Part shown: positions 35,762 to 44,107 of the stretch, piece after piece
Numbering within the stretch: the stretch's first letter is position 1
How the letters are laid out: each line of letters starts with the position of its first letter
Assembly (NCBI GenBank): GCA_026401055.1
Contig: JAPLNP010000094.1
Location: forward strand, 1 to 61,399
DNA: 61,399 nt
Direction of reading: 5' to 3'
Origin: Planctomycetia bacterium
GTDB lineage: Bacteria; Planctomycetota; Planctomycetia; Pirellulales; Thermoguttaceae
The notes under the pieces: model-generated
Database searches by the model: none
Told to the model about the DNA's origin: nothing
Seen by the model: only the letters and a program-made list of their open reading frames with translations
Program-made: the position numbers and the translations under genes

Positions 35762-37588
35762 CTAACGGATCTCCAGCACCTCGATGTCCTTGAACTGGAC
35801 GTCCATGTCCATGCCGCCGTGGAGTTGCAGGGCGAGGAAGCCCCGGGCGCGGCCGGGATCGTCCAGCAGTTCGGCGGTCTTTTGGCCGTTGACCTCGACG
35901 ACCACGCGGCGGCCGACGGCGACGACCGACATCGCGTTCCACTCGCCCGGCTTGAAGCACTTCTTGACCGTTTCCGCCGTGGGCTGAACGACCCAGGCGC
36001 GGCCGCCGGTTTCATAGAGCCCGCCGGCGTCCTTCTCGGGATCGATTTCCGCCTGGAAGCCCAGCACGCCGGCCGTGCCTCCTTCCTCGACGCGGAAGTA
36101 CAGCCCGCTGTTGCCCTTCGCGGCCTTGTACGCGAGCCGAACCGCGAAATCCGCAAACGGCCGCGTCGTGATGAGGTGGCCGTGACGGGTTTCCGAGGCG
36201 GCCGAAGTGCCGTGGATCACGCCGTCCTCGACCGTCCATTGGCCGCCGCCGATCGCCCGCCAGCCGTCGAGCGTCTTGCCGTCCATGAGCGGCTTCCACG
36301 TGCTTCGGCCGAGGTCCTTTAGCCGGATATTGCGCCAGCGGATCTTGCCTTGCTCGCCCGCGTGCACTTGCAGGGCGATGAAGCCGTCGAGGTCCACCGT
36401 GTCGATCAGGTCGGCGCACGCGACGCCGTTGATCCAGGTCTTGATCGACGGGCCGACCGCCTGGATGACGAATTCGTTCCAGCCGTCCACCTTGAAGGCT
36501 TTTCTCGCGGCTTCGCGGCCTTCGAGCGAATAGAGCCAACCGCGGCGCGACTCGTCGTAGATTCCACCCGACCAGGCCCTGTCCGACGGATCGATCTCGC
36601 ACTGGTACCCGAACACGCGGCCGTCGGCCTCGCGCTGGTGGCTGCGGAGCTGGATGCCCGAGTTGCCGGCCACGTCGAACTTCGCCTCGAGCTTCAGGAT
36701 GAAGTCGCCGTAGTTCTTCTCGGTGCAGAGGAAGGTATTCGAGCCGGGGCCAACCTCGCCGACGATCGAGTCGCCCTCGACCTTGTACGTCGCCTCGCCG
36801 CCGGCCTTGCGCCAGCCGCCGAGCGTCTTGCCGTCGAACAGCGGCGCGAAGCCCTCCTCCTCGCCCATGGCCTTGGACACCGCCGGCTCGATCGCCTCTG
36901 CCCAAGTGCGGTAGCTTGCGGGCGTGAGGTGCAAGAGGTCGGGCATGACGTCCGTCGTGAGCGCGCCGTCCGGCTTGAGGAACCGCGGGCCGATGTCCAG
37001 GTACTGGATCGCCTCGCCGTCGGCCAACTTCGCGATGAGCTTGTTGGCCTTCTCGTTCACCTGGCGCCGCTTGTCGCTCGGGTCCGCGCCGCGGGGGAAG
37101 ATCGCCAGCACCAGCACTTTCGTCTTGGGGAGCTTCTCGCGGAGCTTCCGGACGATTTTGGCGACGCCGTCGGCGATTTCCTCCGGCGTGTTGTCGCCGG
37201 AGTTGTTCGTGCCGATCATCAGCACGGCCAGCTTGGGCGCGATGCCGTCGATGTTGCCGTTCTCCAGCCGCCACAGGACGTTCTGGGTGCGGTCGCCGCC
37301 GATGCCGAGGTTGACCGCGTTGCGCTTGGCGTAGTATTCGTTCCAGACGTCCTTGCCGTTGCCTTCCCAGCCGTGGGTGATCGAATCGCCGATCAGCACC
37401 AGATCGACGTTGCCCTGTTTGACCCGCTGGTTCATCGCCTCGTGGCGTTGCTTCCACCAGTCGGCGTTGACCGGCGCCGGGCTGATGGCCGAGTGGAGCT
37501 TCGCCTCCTCGGCCGCGCCCGACGCGCAGAACCAGCAGAGCAACATCGCCACCATCAACGGCATCGCGACCGATCTTGTTTTCGTCAT
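35762..37588 (-). CDS. Secreted GDSL/SGNH hydrolase fused to two DUF1080 domains
   Basis: About 608 residues. It has a signal peptide (SVAMPLMVAMLLCWFCASGA), then an SGNH esterase domain with catalytic Ser in GDSITHGW, Gly in IGGDRTQN, Asn in GTNNSGD and the D-x-x-H pair in DLLHLTP. Two DUF1080 (3-keto-disaccharide hydrolase/LamG-like) domains follow, each opening with D/MDGKTL-x-GW and carrying NSG-I/L. It probably de-esterifies and processes polysaccharide in the periplasm or outside. ATG 37588 is favoured by AAGGAG six bases upstream. Both flanks hold copies of the same inverted-repeat element, which may have moved the gene. Confidence 0.88.
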   Translation of the reverse strand: MTKTRSVAMPLMVAMLLCWFCASGAAEEAKLHSAISPAPVNADWWKQRHEAMNQRVKQGNVDLVLIGDSITHGWEGNGKDVWNEYYAKRNAVNLGIGGDRTQNVLWRLENGNIDGIAPKLAVLMIGTNNSGDNTPEEIADGVAKIVRKLREKLPKTKVLVLAIFPRGADPSDKRRQVNEKANKLIAKLADGEAIQYLDIGPRFLKPDGALTTDVMPDLLHLTPASYRTWAEAIEPAVSKAMGEEEGFAPLFDGKTLGGWRKAGGEATYKVEGDSIVGEVGPGSNTFLCTEKNYGDFILKLEAKFDVAGNSGIQLRSHQREADGRVFGYQCEIDPSDRAWSGGIYDESRRGWLYSLEGREAARKAFKVDGWNEFVIQAVGPSIKTWINGVACADLIDTVDLDGFIALQVHAGEQGKIRWRNIRLKDLGRSTWKPLMDGKTLDGWRAIGGGQWTVEDGVIHGTSAASETRHGHLITTRPFADFAVRLAYKAAKGNSGLYFRVEEGGTAGVLGFQAEIDPEKDAGGLYETGGRAWVVQPTAETVKKCFKPGEWNAMSVVAVGRRVVVEVNGQKTAELLDDPGRARGFLALQLHGGMDMDVQFKDIEVLEIR

Positions 37589-37631
37589 CGTATTCTCCTT
37601 AGTCATGGCGTCAGAATAAGTTGATTACATT

Positions 37632-37690
37632 TTGTGGTGCAGGCGTCTCGCCTGCCACCGGAAAATGCAGGCGAGACGCCTGCACCACAA
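37632..37690. repeat. Palindrome with 24-base perfect arms
   Basis: Arms 37632-37655 and 37667-37690 (TTGTGGTGCAGGCGTCTCGC onward) are perfect reverse complements with an 11-base loop. It lies just upstream of the GDSL-DUF1080 gene start. Such hairpins may be REP-like mobile units. Confidence 0.9.
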
Positions 37691-37734
37691 GTAAACATCA
37701 GCCAATTTATTATGACGCGGATCCTCACTGGGAA

Positions 37735-37839
37735 ACCGAGCCGCGACCGTGAGGGAGCGGTTATGGAGACTCCCGAATCTCGGCGCGCCACAGCGCTCCC
37801 TCACGGTCGCGGCTCGGTACGGTCGCGGCTCGGTTTTGT
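37735..37839. repeat. Inverted-repeat element, right copy
   Basis: ACCGAGCCGCGACCGTGAGG...spacer with GGCGCGCCA...GCGCTCCCTCACGGTCGCGG, followed by an extra half arm (37819-37839). Same orientation and layout as the left copy (35677-35757). Confidence 0.85.
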
Positions 37840-37889
37840 CACGTCGTCAATATATCGCGGGGTCGGGGACGGTGCAAACAGAGCGGGCC

Positions 37890-37949
37890 AAGAAAAAGAC
37901 AAGGGCCGGGCAAGTCGCTCGTCCGGGGACGATTGGCCTTGCCCGGCCC
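37890..37949 (-). terminator. Rho-independent terminator after PEP-CTERM gene 38010
   Basis: On the minus strand, GGGCCGGGCAAG and CTTGCCCGGCCC form a 12-base-pair stem (37938-37949 with 37903-37914) followed directly by TTGTCTTTTTCTT. Position and polarity fit the end of the PEP-CTERM dockerin gene. Confidence 0.8.
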
Positions 37950-38009
37950 GTTGTACGGGTCGAAATTTTACGACTCCCCAAGCCCGAAAGGGCGGGGAAT
38001 CGAACGGTT

Positions 38010-38849
38010 CTACTTACGCAGCCGATAGCCGGCCAGGCACAGGGCGCCCAGGATCAGCATCGCAATGGTGCTCGGCTCGGGAACCGCGGTAGCAGCCTCT
38101 CCGCCGCCGCCGCCAGTGCCGTGCGGGCCGTACCAACCCTGCCCGAACAACGACAGGTCATCGGCGGTGCAGGTGCCGGTGCCGTTGAAGTCGCCATTCA
38201 ACCATGTAATCGGCAGCGGTACGGTGCCATACCAGCCCTTGGCGAAGTTACTCAGGTCATCCGCGTTGATATGGCCATCGCCGTTGGTGTCACCATTCTC
38301 CAGACTCGGAGACGCGACCGTAAGTGTGCCTGAAGGATACGCGACCACGTTGCTGCCCTCGACGGCCCACACGGTCAGGATGACATCCACAGAGGCGTTC
38401 CGCGGAAGGACGATCCGCAGCATGTCGATAGGTGTGCTGCCATCCGGCAGGCTGGTGGACGTGTGGAGATAGTCGTCCCAAGTCGGCCCGGTTGCGCTGT
38501 AGTTGGTCAACGTACCGCCCGCCTCGCTAGTGACTGCGGTCGGCCGCGTGCCCTGCGCGGGATCCCAGGTGCCGCCGGCAACGTCCGGGAGGCGGAGGTC
38601 GCCGAACACGACGCAACTGTCGGTGGCCGGGTTGGCACTCCCGGCCCCGGTCCACTCGTCGCCGTTCTGGTTGACGGTACCGGTGACGTTGAACGTGCCC
38701 AGCGTGTTGATTCCGGCGCCCTTGGCTCGGACCGTGTAGCTGTACAGGCCCGCGGCGGGATCCGGATTCTGGAGAACATCGAACGTCACCGCATAGGTAA
38801 CGCTGGTCATGGCCAGAATGGCCATTAACGTAAAAGCGATTTTCCTCAT
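38010..38849 (-). CDS. PEP-CTERM protein with dockerin-like EF-hand repeats
   Basis: About 279 residues. It has a signal peptide (KIAFTLMAILAMTSVTYA), a beta-rich middle, two dockerin-type calcium loops (GDTNGDGHINADDLSNFAKG and GDFNGTGTCTADDLSLFGQG), a Gly linker, and a C-terminal PEP-CTERM signal: VPEPSTIAMLILGALCLAGY followed by RLRK. The signal predicts export and processing by the exosortase at 31256. ATG 38849 is used because AAGGAG sits ten bases before it. The gene has its own terminator. The role of the middle domain is unknown. Confidence 0.88.
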   Translation of the reverse strand: MRKIAFTLMAILAMTSVTYAVTFDVLQNPDPAAGLYSYTVRAKGAGINTLGTFNVTGTVNQNGDEWTGAGSANPATDSCVVFGDLRLPDVAGGTWDPAQGTRPTAVTSEAGGTLTNYSATGPTWDDYLHTSTSLPDGSTPIDMLRIVLPRNASVDVILTVWAVEGSNVVAYPSGTLTVASPSLENGDTNGDGHINADDLSNFAKGWYGTVPLPITWLNGDFNGTGTCTADDLSLFGQGWYGPHGTGGGGGEAATAVPEPSTIAMLILGALCLAGYRLRK

Positions 38850-38909
38850 AGCTGCCATTCTCCTTACGTATCAAGGGAAATTAGGAAAGTACATTCGGAA
38901 GAGAGGCCA

Positions 38910-38937
38910 GGGCAGCCCGCCACGGGGCGGGCTGTCC
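38910..38937 (-). terminator. Probable terminator hairpin after PEP-CTERM gene 38952
   Basis: Arms 38910-38921 and 38926-38937 pair over 12 bases with one wobble and a 4-base loop. On the minus strand a pyrimidine-rich stretch (TGGCCTCTCTTCC) follows, weaker than a true T-run. Confidence 0.55.
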
Positions 38938-38951
38938 GAGGGCCGGTTAGT

Positions 38952-39584
38952 CTACTTGCGGAAACGGGCAACGACGAGGCACAGGGCCCCGGCGATCAGC
39001 AACGCGATGGTTCCCGGCTCGGGAACGCCAAGGGTCTGACGGATAACGCCACCCCCCTCCGTCGTGCCGCTCAGCACAACCATGGTTCCGGCGGGGATGA
39101 CGACTTGCATGAACGGGGAGTTCGCACCGAGTTGGGCGCTAAACGTGAACGCCGAACCTGCATCGGATCTGAACGTCCCCAATCCACACCAGTAACTGCT
39201 GGCGGACGGAATAATCGGCGTTGCATCCTCATACCCGTCGTTCGTCTCGTTCCCCGTGACGCCCAAAGTGAGGCTGGGCTTGGCCATCATCATGTGCGTA
39301 TCCATCGCCTTATGGAGTGTGGGCATGCCGGGGAGCCACACCGTCGGGATCGGGGCAAAACCGTATGGCGGATCGAAAAGCTCATCAAACTTGTTCGATT
39401 GAACCACCGTACCGTCGATGTTGATGTTGACGAACGTGTCCGCTCCGCTAGCCCGGACCAAGTAGCTCTCGTAGCCGGCCAAAGGAATTGTCGGCGCATC
39501 AACGGTAATCACCAACCCCGCGAACGCCGTGCTCGCCATTGCCAGAACGGCCAGCACCACCAAAGCCATCTTCATGTTTCTCAT
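38952..39584 (-). CDS. PEP-CTERM protein
   Basis: A 210-residue secreted protein. It has an N-terminal signal peptide (MALVVLAVLAMASTAFAG), a central beta-rich region of no known family, and a C-terminal sorting signal VPEPGTIALLIAGALCLVVA followed by RFRK. The start ATG has AAGGAG seven bases upstream. It stands just upstream of the other PEP-CTERM gene on the same strand; each has its own hairpin at the 3' end. Presumed substrate of the exosortase at 31256. Confidence 0.85.
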   Translation of the reverse strand: MRNMKMALVVLAVLAMASTAFAGLVITVDAPTIPLAGYESYLVRASGADTFVNINIDGTVVQSNKFDELFDPPYGFAPIPTVWLPGMPTLHKAMDTHMMMAKPSLTLGVTGNETNDGYEDATPIIPSASSYWCGLGTFRSDAGSAFTFSAQLGANSPFMQVVIPAGTMVVLSGTTEGGGVIRQTLGVPEPGTIALLIAGALCLVVARFRK

Positions 39585-40519
39585 CTAGTGTCTCCTTTTC
39601 CTCAAAATAGCCAAGAAGCAGGTTACAATAATTTTTGAGGCTCGAATCGCCTCTCCCACGAACGCATTCTCTCATCTCGCGTTTATGCCAAACGCCGCCG
39701 CCGACCTAGCAGCAGCGATCATCAAACACACTGGCCGACCGCATCCGCGAGGCCAGGTCTCCCGCCGGGACAACATCCGCCACTGCTTCCTGCCGGTGGC
39801 TAGCCAGGGCCGACGCGGCTGCGCCGGTAAAAACTCGGTCCCTACCGACGCCGCCCAAGCTCCACCCCGGGCGGACCCGGACGTCCCGACACACGCGGGC
39901 TGGAAAAGACGAACGACCAAGCGATGCCTCGAGCGAGTCGCGCGCGGCGGAGCCGATCCCGAGCGATTTCGCGGTTGCGGTCATCACTTCGTCCTTGCGT
40001 CTCTTTCGTGCCGAGCGGGTGTCGAACCAACGTTCTTCGTCTTACCCGGCACGAATTCAAGCCCTCAAACCAGCCCCAAAAAACGCGACCTTGACCTCAC
40101 AAACCAGCCTTCACCCCGGTCAATCAAGGCAAGGTTCTTAACGCACAGCTACGAGTATCAACAGATTAAATGGAAAAGTCAAGAGTTTGGGGACGCTTTT
40201 TCCAAAATATCCGGTGGTTCCGAATAATGAGACCCCCTCTTGCGACGTAACCCCCCTCTTCTTGTGCATCCGAACCGTCCAAAAACCACTCACTCGGGTG
40301 GTGTTTTCGCCGCATGAACCCCGGTCAATGTCGCCATCGGGTCCGAGATTAGGGATTAGGGGGAAAGGGTCAGCGAGGAAGGGAGGCGGTGAAGGGCGAC
40401 GGGTTACCCGTCGCGGATGACGTAGAGTTGCTTTGGGATGAGCGGCCGTGGGCAGTGGATGGGCATCGTGTATTCGTCATGACGCGCGCGGTTCTCGCAA
40501 TCGTATAAGGAGTCTGTCG
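39585..40519. other. Long gene-poor region
   Basis: About 930 bases. Open frames on both strands (for example 39685-40227 plus) give translations that I cannot tie to any family and that look like non-coding shadows. It contains a perfect GCGACGGG/CCCGTCGC hairpin (40396-40414) and a purine-rich stretch near 40355-40395. The promoters of the PEP-CTERM gene (minus) and of the small secreted protein (plus) should lie at its two ends. Confidence 0.5.
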
Positions 40520-40978
40520 ATGAGTCGTCGTGTCGCGATGTTGGCCGTCGTCGCAGCGATGTGGGTTATTGTCCCGCCGCTTCACGCCGAGGACCCCGCA
40601 TCGAATCACCTCGAGCGCCCGGCGCAAACGCAGTCGCGCACGGAGGACAACGATCGCAACGAAAAGCAACCGGAGCAAAACGATCCGAACCAAGCGGCTC
40701 CAACGCAAATGGATCCGGAAGAAACCAACTGGACGTTCGATCGGGGACTGTACACGAACAACCCGACGACGGGCGCGCGCGTTTGGCAGTATGCGAAGAA
40801 GAAGCCCGCCTATCGCGATCCGTATTCGTTCTTTGATTCGCCGCACGAGGCGTATCCCTTCGCGCCCGATCCTTTCTACGGTCCGAACTACTTCGCGCCG
40901 TATCCGTACTACGGCGGCTATCCCTATTCTCGTCCGTATCCTTACGGTCCGATGCCGTACGTGCCGTCGGCGCAGTGA
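40520..40978 (+). CDS. Small secreted Tyr/Pro-rich protein
   Basis: About 152 residues. AAGGAG eight bases before ATG 40520 marks the start; the GTG at 40448 adds non-signal sequence. The signal peptide is VAMLAVVAAMWVIVPPLHA. A hydrophilic Gln/Asn/Asp/Glu-rich part follows, then a C-terminal tail of repeated PY/YP dipeptides (PYPYYGGYPYSRPYPYGPMP). Such tails occur in surface or wall-associated proteins. No family recognised; likely exported. Confidence 0.65.
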   Translation: MSRRVAMLAVVAAMWVIVPPLHAEDPASNHLERPAQTQSRTEDNDRNEKQPEQNDPNQAAPTQMDPEETNWTFDRGLYTNNPTTGARVWQYAKKKPAYRDPYSFFDSPHEAYPFAPDPFYGPNYFAPYPYYGGYPYSRPYPYGPMPYVPSAQ

Positions 40979-41014
40979 GCGCGCGTCGCAACGGCGGATG
41001 GAACGACGCGCGAG

Positions 41015-43960
41015 TCAGCGTTTCTCCGCGGCGGACGCGAATTCCTGCTTGACCTCGCGTTCGGACAACGCGCGGGCGTAGAACCGCAGGCCCGAGAGTC
41101 GGGCGGCGAGAAACTCGGGACCGGCGAACTTGGGATTGCCGCCCAGCGCGAAACACCCGGCGCCGGACGAGACTCGCGCCGGGACCGCGGCGGAAGCGAG
41201 GGCGCGAGCGTCGACGTACAGGGTCAGCTTGGGGCCCTGTTTGACCGCGGCCAAATGGTGCCACTTGCCCGGCTGAATCTCGACGCCTTCGGTGCCGAAG
41301 CCGCCGCCGGCCTCGATCCGCGCAAAGAGCTTGCCGCCTTCGACCACCAATCGCAGCGGATCGTCCATCGCCGCGGACCACGCGCTGAAGACCTGGCCGT
41401 AGTGGGTTTTGGGCAGTCGGGACACCGATACCCAAATCGAAACGCTGTAGTCTTCCTCGGGAAAAGCGGGGAGCGAGTACTTGACGATGCCCGTCTCGCC
41501 GTCGGTCTCGACGGCCGTGCCGGGCGAGCCGTCGGGCCCCGGCGCCGGCTTCCAGCCCGCGGCTTCCAGAAGCGTGCCGTGCGAGGGCTTCACGTCGCCG
41601 TGAAGCGGCGCTTCGGTCACCATCATGTCGCTGTCCCGCTGGCCGTAGGGCCAGTTGAACTCGGTCGGCGGAACGTTCGGATCGACCGTGAACTGTTTCC
41701 ACGGGCCGAGGCTCTCGGCCTCGCCGTGCTCGTTCCTCGCGACGACTTTCCAGTAGTACGGCGCGCCGGGCTGGAGCTTCGCCACCTCCGCTTCCGGCAG
41801 CACGAGCCACGCGCCGGCCGCGTCGCCGTAGTTGATGACCGGCGCCTTGAAGGAAAGATCGTCCGAAATCACGATCGCGTGGCGGCGCGTCGCGGCGGCG
41901 GGACGTCGCCACGCGAAGGCGATCTTGCCCGGGGCCACTTTCGCCCGGTCCGCCGGACGCCAGGCCACCGGCCGGGGAGGCCGCATGTTCGTCGCCGGCA
42001 GCCACGAGACGTAACTGCTAAGCGGCTTGCCCTCGAGTGTCGTCGCGCCCGCGCTGGCGAAGTCGATCAAGCGCGCCGTGCCGCCGTCGGCCGTGGGAAC
42101 GTCGACCACGAGCCAGGGCTTGTACGCTCCGGCGGTCCGGGCGATCTCGTCGTCAATCGGAACCAGTCGGGCCTCGGAGAGCTTCGCGACGTCGATCGTC
42201 GGCGGGTTGCCCGGGTGAAATCGGCTGTCCAGGGCCAGCAGGATCGGCCCCCAGTACAGCGACGCCTTACCGGACTGTTCGAGGTCGCCGGGCTCGTAGC
42301 GAGGACCTACGTCCAGTTCGAGGACCACCCGGTCGCCGGGCTTCCACGTCCGGGCCAACTCCAGGTACGTGCCGGGGCGTAAGGGGACTGTCCCGATTTT
42401 CGCGGCGTCGATTGCGTCGCCCGACCCACTGGTGACTTCGCCGCGAATAGCGGACTCTCCCCCTTGCGTCGCGGCGACAACCTCGCCGCCGACTGAAACC
42501 CGGGTTTTCTCCGACCAGGCGGGGATTCGCAGCGCGAGCGTGAACGGCTTCGCTTGGGCCGGCTCGACAGTCATCGTGACGTTGCCGCCGGCCGGATAGT
42601 CCGTCTGCTGGCGAATTCGCACCGGCGTGCCGTCGGCCAGCGAGGCGCTCGCTTCCATGGGCCCATAGTAATTGACAACCAGCCCCCGATCGCTACGCAT
42701 TACGCCCCACTGGCTGATCGAGCCGTAGCCGCGGGGTCCGTTGACCGAGCAGCAGTTCAGGTGGGGGGTGTCCGGCTTCGCCTGAAAACGGATATCGATG
42801 TGCGACGGGATCCGCTGCCCGTCCATCGGGGTATTGTAGGTACACCATGCGCCGGACGGATGCTGGGCGCCGAGCATGGCATTGAGTGTGCTCGATTCCA
42901 GGTCGTCGGCGATGGTCGGCTCGCCGGTCAGCCGCAGGGCGTCGATCATGACGGCCTGCCAGGCGACGACGCAGCAGGTTTCGATGGCGTTGTTGACGTA
43001 GGGATCTCCGGTCGCCTGCTCGCCGGACGAGAAACCGCCCGTGTTTCGGAAGTCGAACCGCCGGATGCTGGCCCAGTGGTGCAGGAAAGCGGCGCGAAAC
43101 GTCTCGTCGCCGGTGACGCGGAACAGTTCGACGAGCCCTTGCAGGCTGTGCAGGCTCTCCCAGCGTGGCCGGGGCGTGCGGTAGAACTCTTCGCCGGCCA
43201 ACCCGGTCCGATAGTAGTCGCCCGCCGTCTCGAAGTCCTTGAGAACCTCTTGGGCCATGCGGAGGTGGCGGGGGTCGCCTTGGGTGCGATAGATGCGGCC
43301 CAGGCCGTGAATGATGCCCATGTTCATCTCGGGCGAGCCGGCGTCCTTGACCCGAAACGGCGTGTCCAGACAGGTGTTGCAGACCGCCTCGGCGATTCGC
43401 CGGGCCGCCGCGGCCGCCCGGGCGTCGCCCGTCTCCTCGCTCCAGAGCATCAAGCCGAGCATCACGTGGTAGTGTCCCCACAGGTCCCAGTGCCCCCGGA
43501 GCCGCTCGTTCTTCGGCCACGGGCCGAGGTAGCCGTCGTCGGCCTGGAGTTCGACCAGACGCTTGACGACGTGCTGGAGCGTCTCCTTGAGCTTCGGATC
43601 GCGGGACATGGCCATCGCCTGCACCCCCGAAATGAGGTACTTACCCACGAACTCGCCGGCCCAGGGCATCAGGTCGGGCTCGCCGCCGGCGTCGCGCCGG
43701 GCGAACATGTCGAGCAAGCCGGGGTTATTCTTGGGGGCCACGATCAACCAGTTGTCCACGTCGGCCTTGACCCGCCCACCGACGAAGCCGTCCAGTTGGA
43801 ACGTGGCTTGCGGGATGCGGTCGAGCGTCAGCTTGCCCTTCTCGGGCACCGGCGCGGCGTGGAGTTCGCCGGTTTGCGGTACTGCCAACAACAATAGTGC
43901 GACCGCTATCGCCACGGTCCGAGGCAAGCGGTGGGCCATGGGCGGTGTATTCGACGACAT
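41015..43960 (-). CDS. Secreted GH127-like (DUF1680) glycosidase with LamG-type domain
   Basis: About 981 residues. It has a signal peptide, then an alpha/alpha-barrel of the beta-L-arabinofuranosidase family (about 45-620) with the zinc/nucleophile set conserved: Glu327 and Cys329 in AIETCC, and Cys403-Cys404 in LNCCSVNG. A fibronectin-like segment and a C-terminal concanavalin/LamG domain (SVSIWVSVSRLPKTHYGQVF onward) follow. It probably trims arabinose-type sugars from polysaccharide outside the cytoplasm. Start ATG 43960 has GAGGG upstream; longer readings run antisense to ldh. A 20-30 residue insert around TSGSGDAIDAAKIGTVPL contains a repeat element. Confidence 0.88.
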   Translation of the reverse strand: MSSNTPPMAHRLPRTVAIAVALLLLAVPQTGELHAAPVPEKGKLTLDRIPQATFQLDGFVGGRVKADVDNWLIVAPKNNPGLLDMFARRDAGGEPDLMPWAGEFVGKYLISGVQAMAMSRDPKLKETLQHVVKRLVELQADDGYLGPWPKNERLRGHWDLWGHYHVMLGLMLWSEETGDARAAAAARRIAEAVCNTCLDTPFRVKDAGSPEMNMGIIHGLGRIYRTQGDPRHLRMAQEVLKDFETAGDYYRTGLAGEEFYRTPRPRWESLHSLQGLVELFRVTGDETFRAAFLHHWASIRRFDFRNTGGFSSGEQATGDPYVNNAIETCCVVAWQAVMIDALRLTGEPTIADDLESSTLNAMLGAQHPSGAWCTYNTPMDGQRIPSHIDIRFQAKPDTPHLNCCSVNGPRGYGSISQWGVMRSDRGLVVNYYGPMEASASLADGTPVRIRQQTDYPAGGNVTMTVEPAQAKPFTLALRIPAWSEKTRVSVGGEVVAATQGGESAIRGEVTSGSGDAIDAAKIGTVPLRPGTYLELARTWKPGDRVVLELDVGPRYEPGDLEQSGKASLYWGPILLALDSRFHPGNPPTIDVAKLSEARLVPIDDEIARTAGAYKPWLVVDVPTADGGTARLIDFASAGATTLEGKPLSSYVSWLPATNMRPPRPVAWRPADRAKVAPGKIAFAWRRPAAATRRHAIVISDDLSFKAPVINYGDAAGAWLVLPEAEVAKLQPGAPYYWKVVARNEHGEAESLGPWKQFTVDPNVPPTEFNWPYGQRDSDMMVTEAPLHGDVKPSHGTLLEAAGWKPAPGPDGSPGTAVETDGETGIVKYSLPAFPEEDYSVSIWVSVSRLPKTHYGQVFSAWSAAMDDPLRLVVEGGKLFARIEAGGGFGTEGVEIQPGKWHHLAAVKQGPKLTLYVDARALASAAVPARVSSGAGCFALGGNPKFAGPEFLAARLSGLRFYARALSEREVKQEFASAAEKR
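42381..42406. repeat. Short palindromic element inside the GH127-like gene
   Basis: GGGGACTGTCCC followed by GATTTTCGCGG, related to the copy at 32924-32945 and to the core at 32285. It is read in frame and codes for part of a segment unlike the family. Confidence 0.55.
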
Positions 43961-44107
43961 GACAGCGACCCTCTTTGCGAGTAGTTGAGTGCGTCGCGAC
44001 GCACCACGAGAATGCGGCGACTGCCAACTTGGCCAGAAGATACCATATTCCTTCGCGGGACGGTATGATCTTTCTGGGGGCTGAGCGGTTCGCGGGAGGC
44101 CAACGTG

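Larger units (their letters stand above)
37607..38009. other. Repeat-rich intergenic region
   Basis: About 400 bases with no gene. It holds, in order, a 24-base-arm palindrome (37632-37690), the right copy of the inverted-repeat element (37735-37839) and a terminator for the PEP-CTERM gene (37890-37949). Confidence 0.8.

Noticed and set aside
40003-40050. A tRNA-like fold on the minus strand (TGCCGGG pairing with CTCGGCA around a GGTTCGACACC segment)
   Set aside because: The T-stem does not pair and there are no D or anticodon arms; only 44 bases lie between the ends. It may be chance or a very decayed tRNA end.
39685-40227. A plus-strand open frame of 180 codons in the gene-poor region
   Set aside because: No signal, domain or ribosome site; overlapping frames on the minus strand are equally open.
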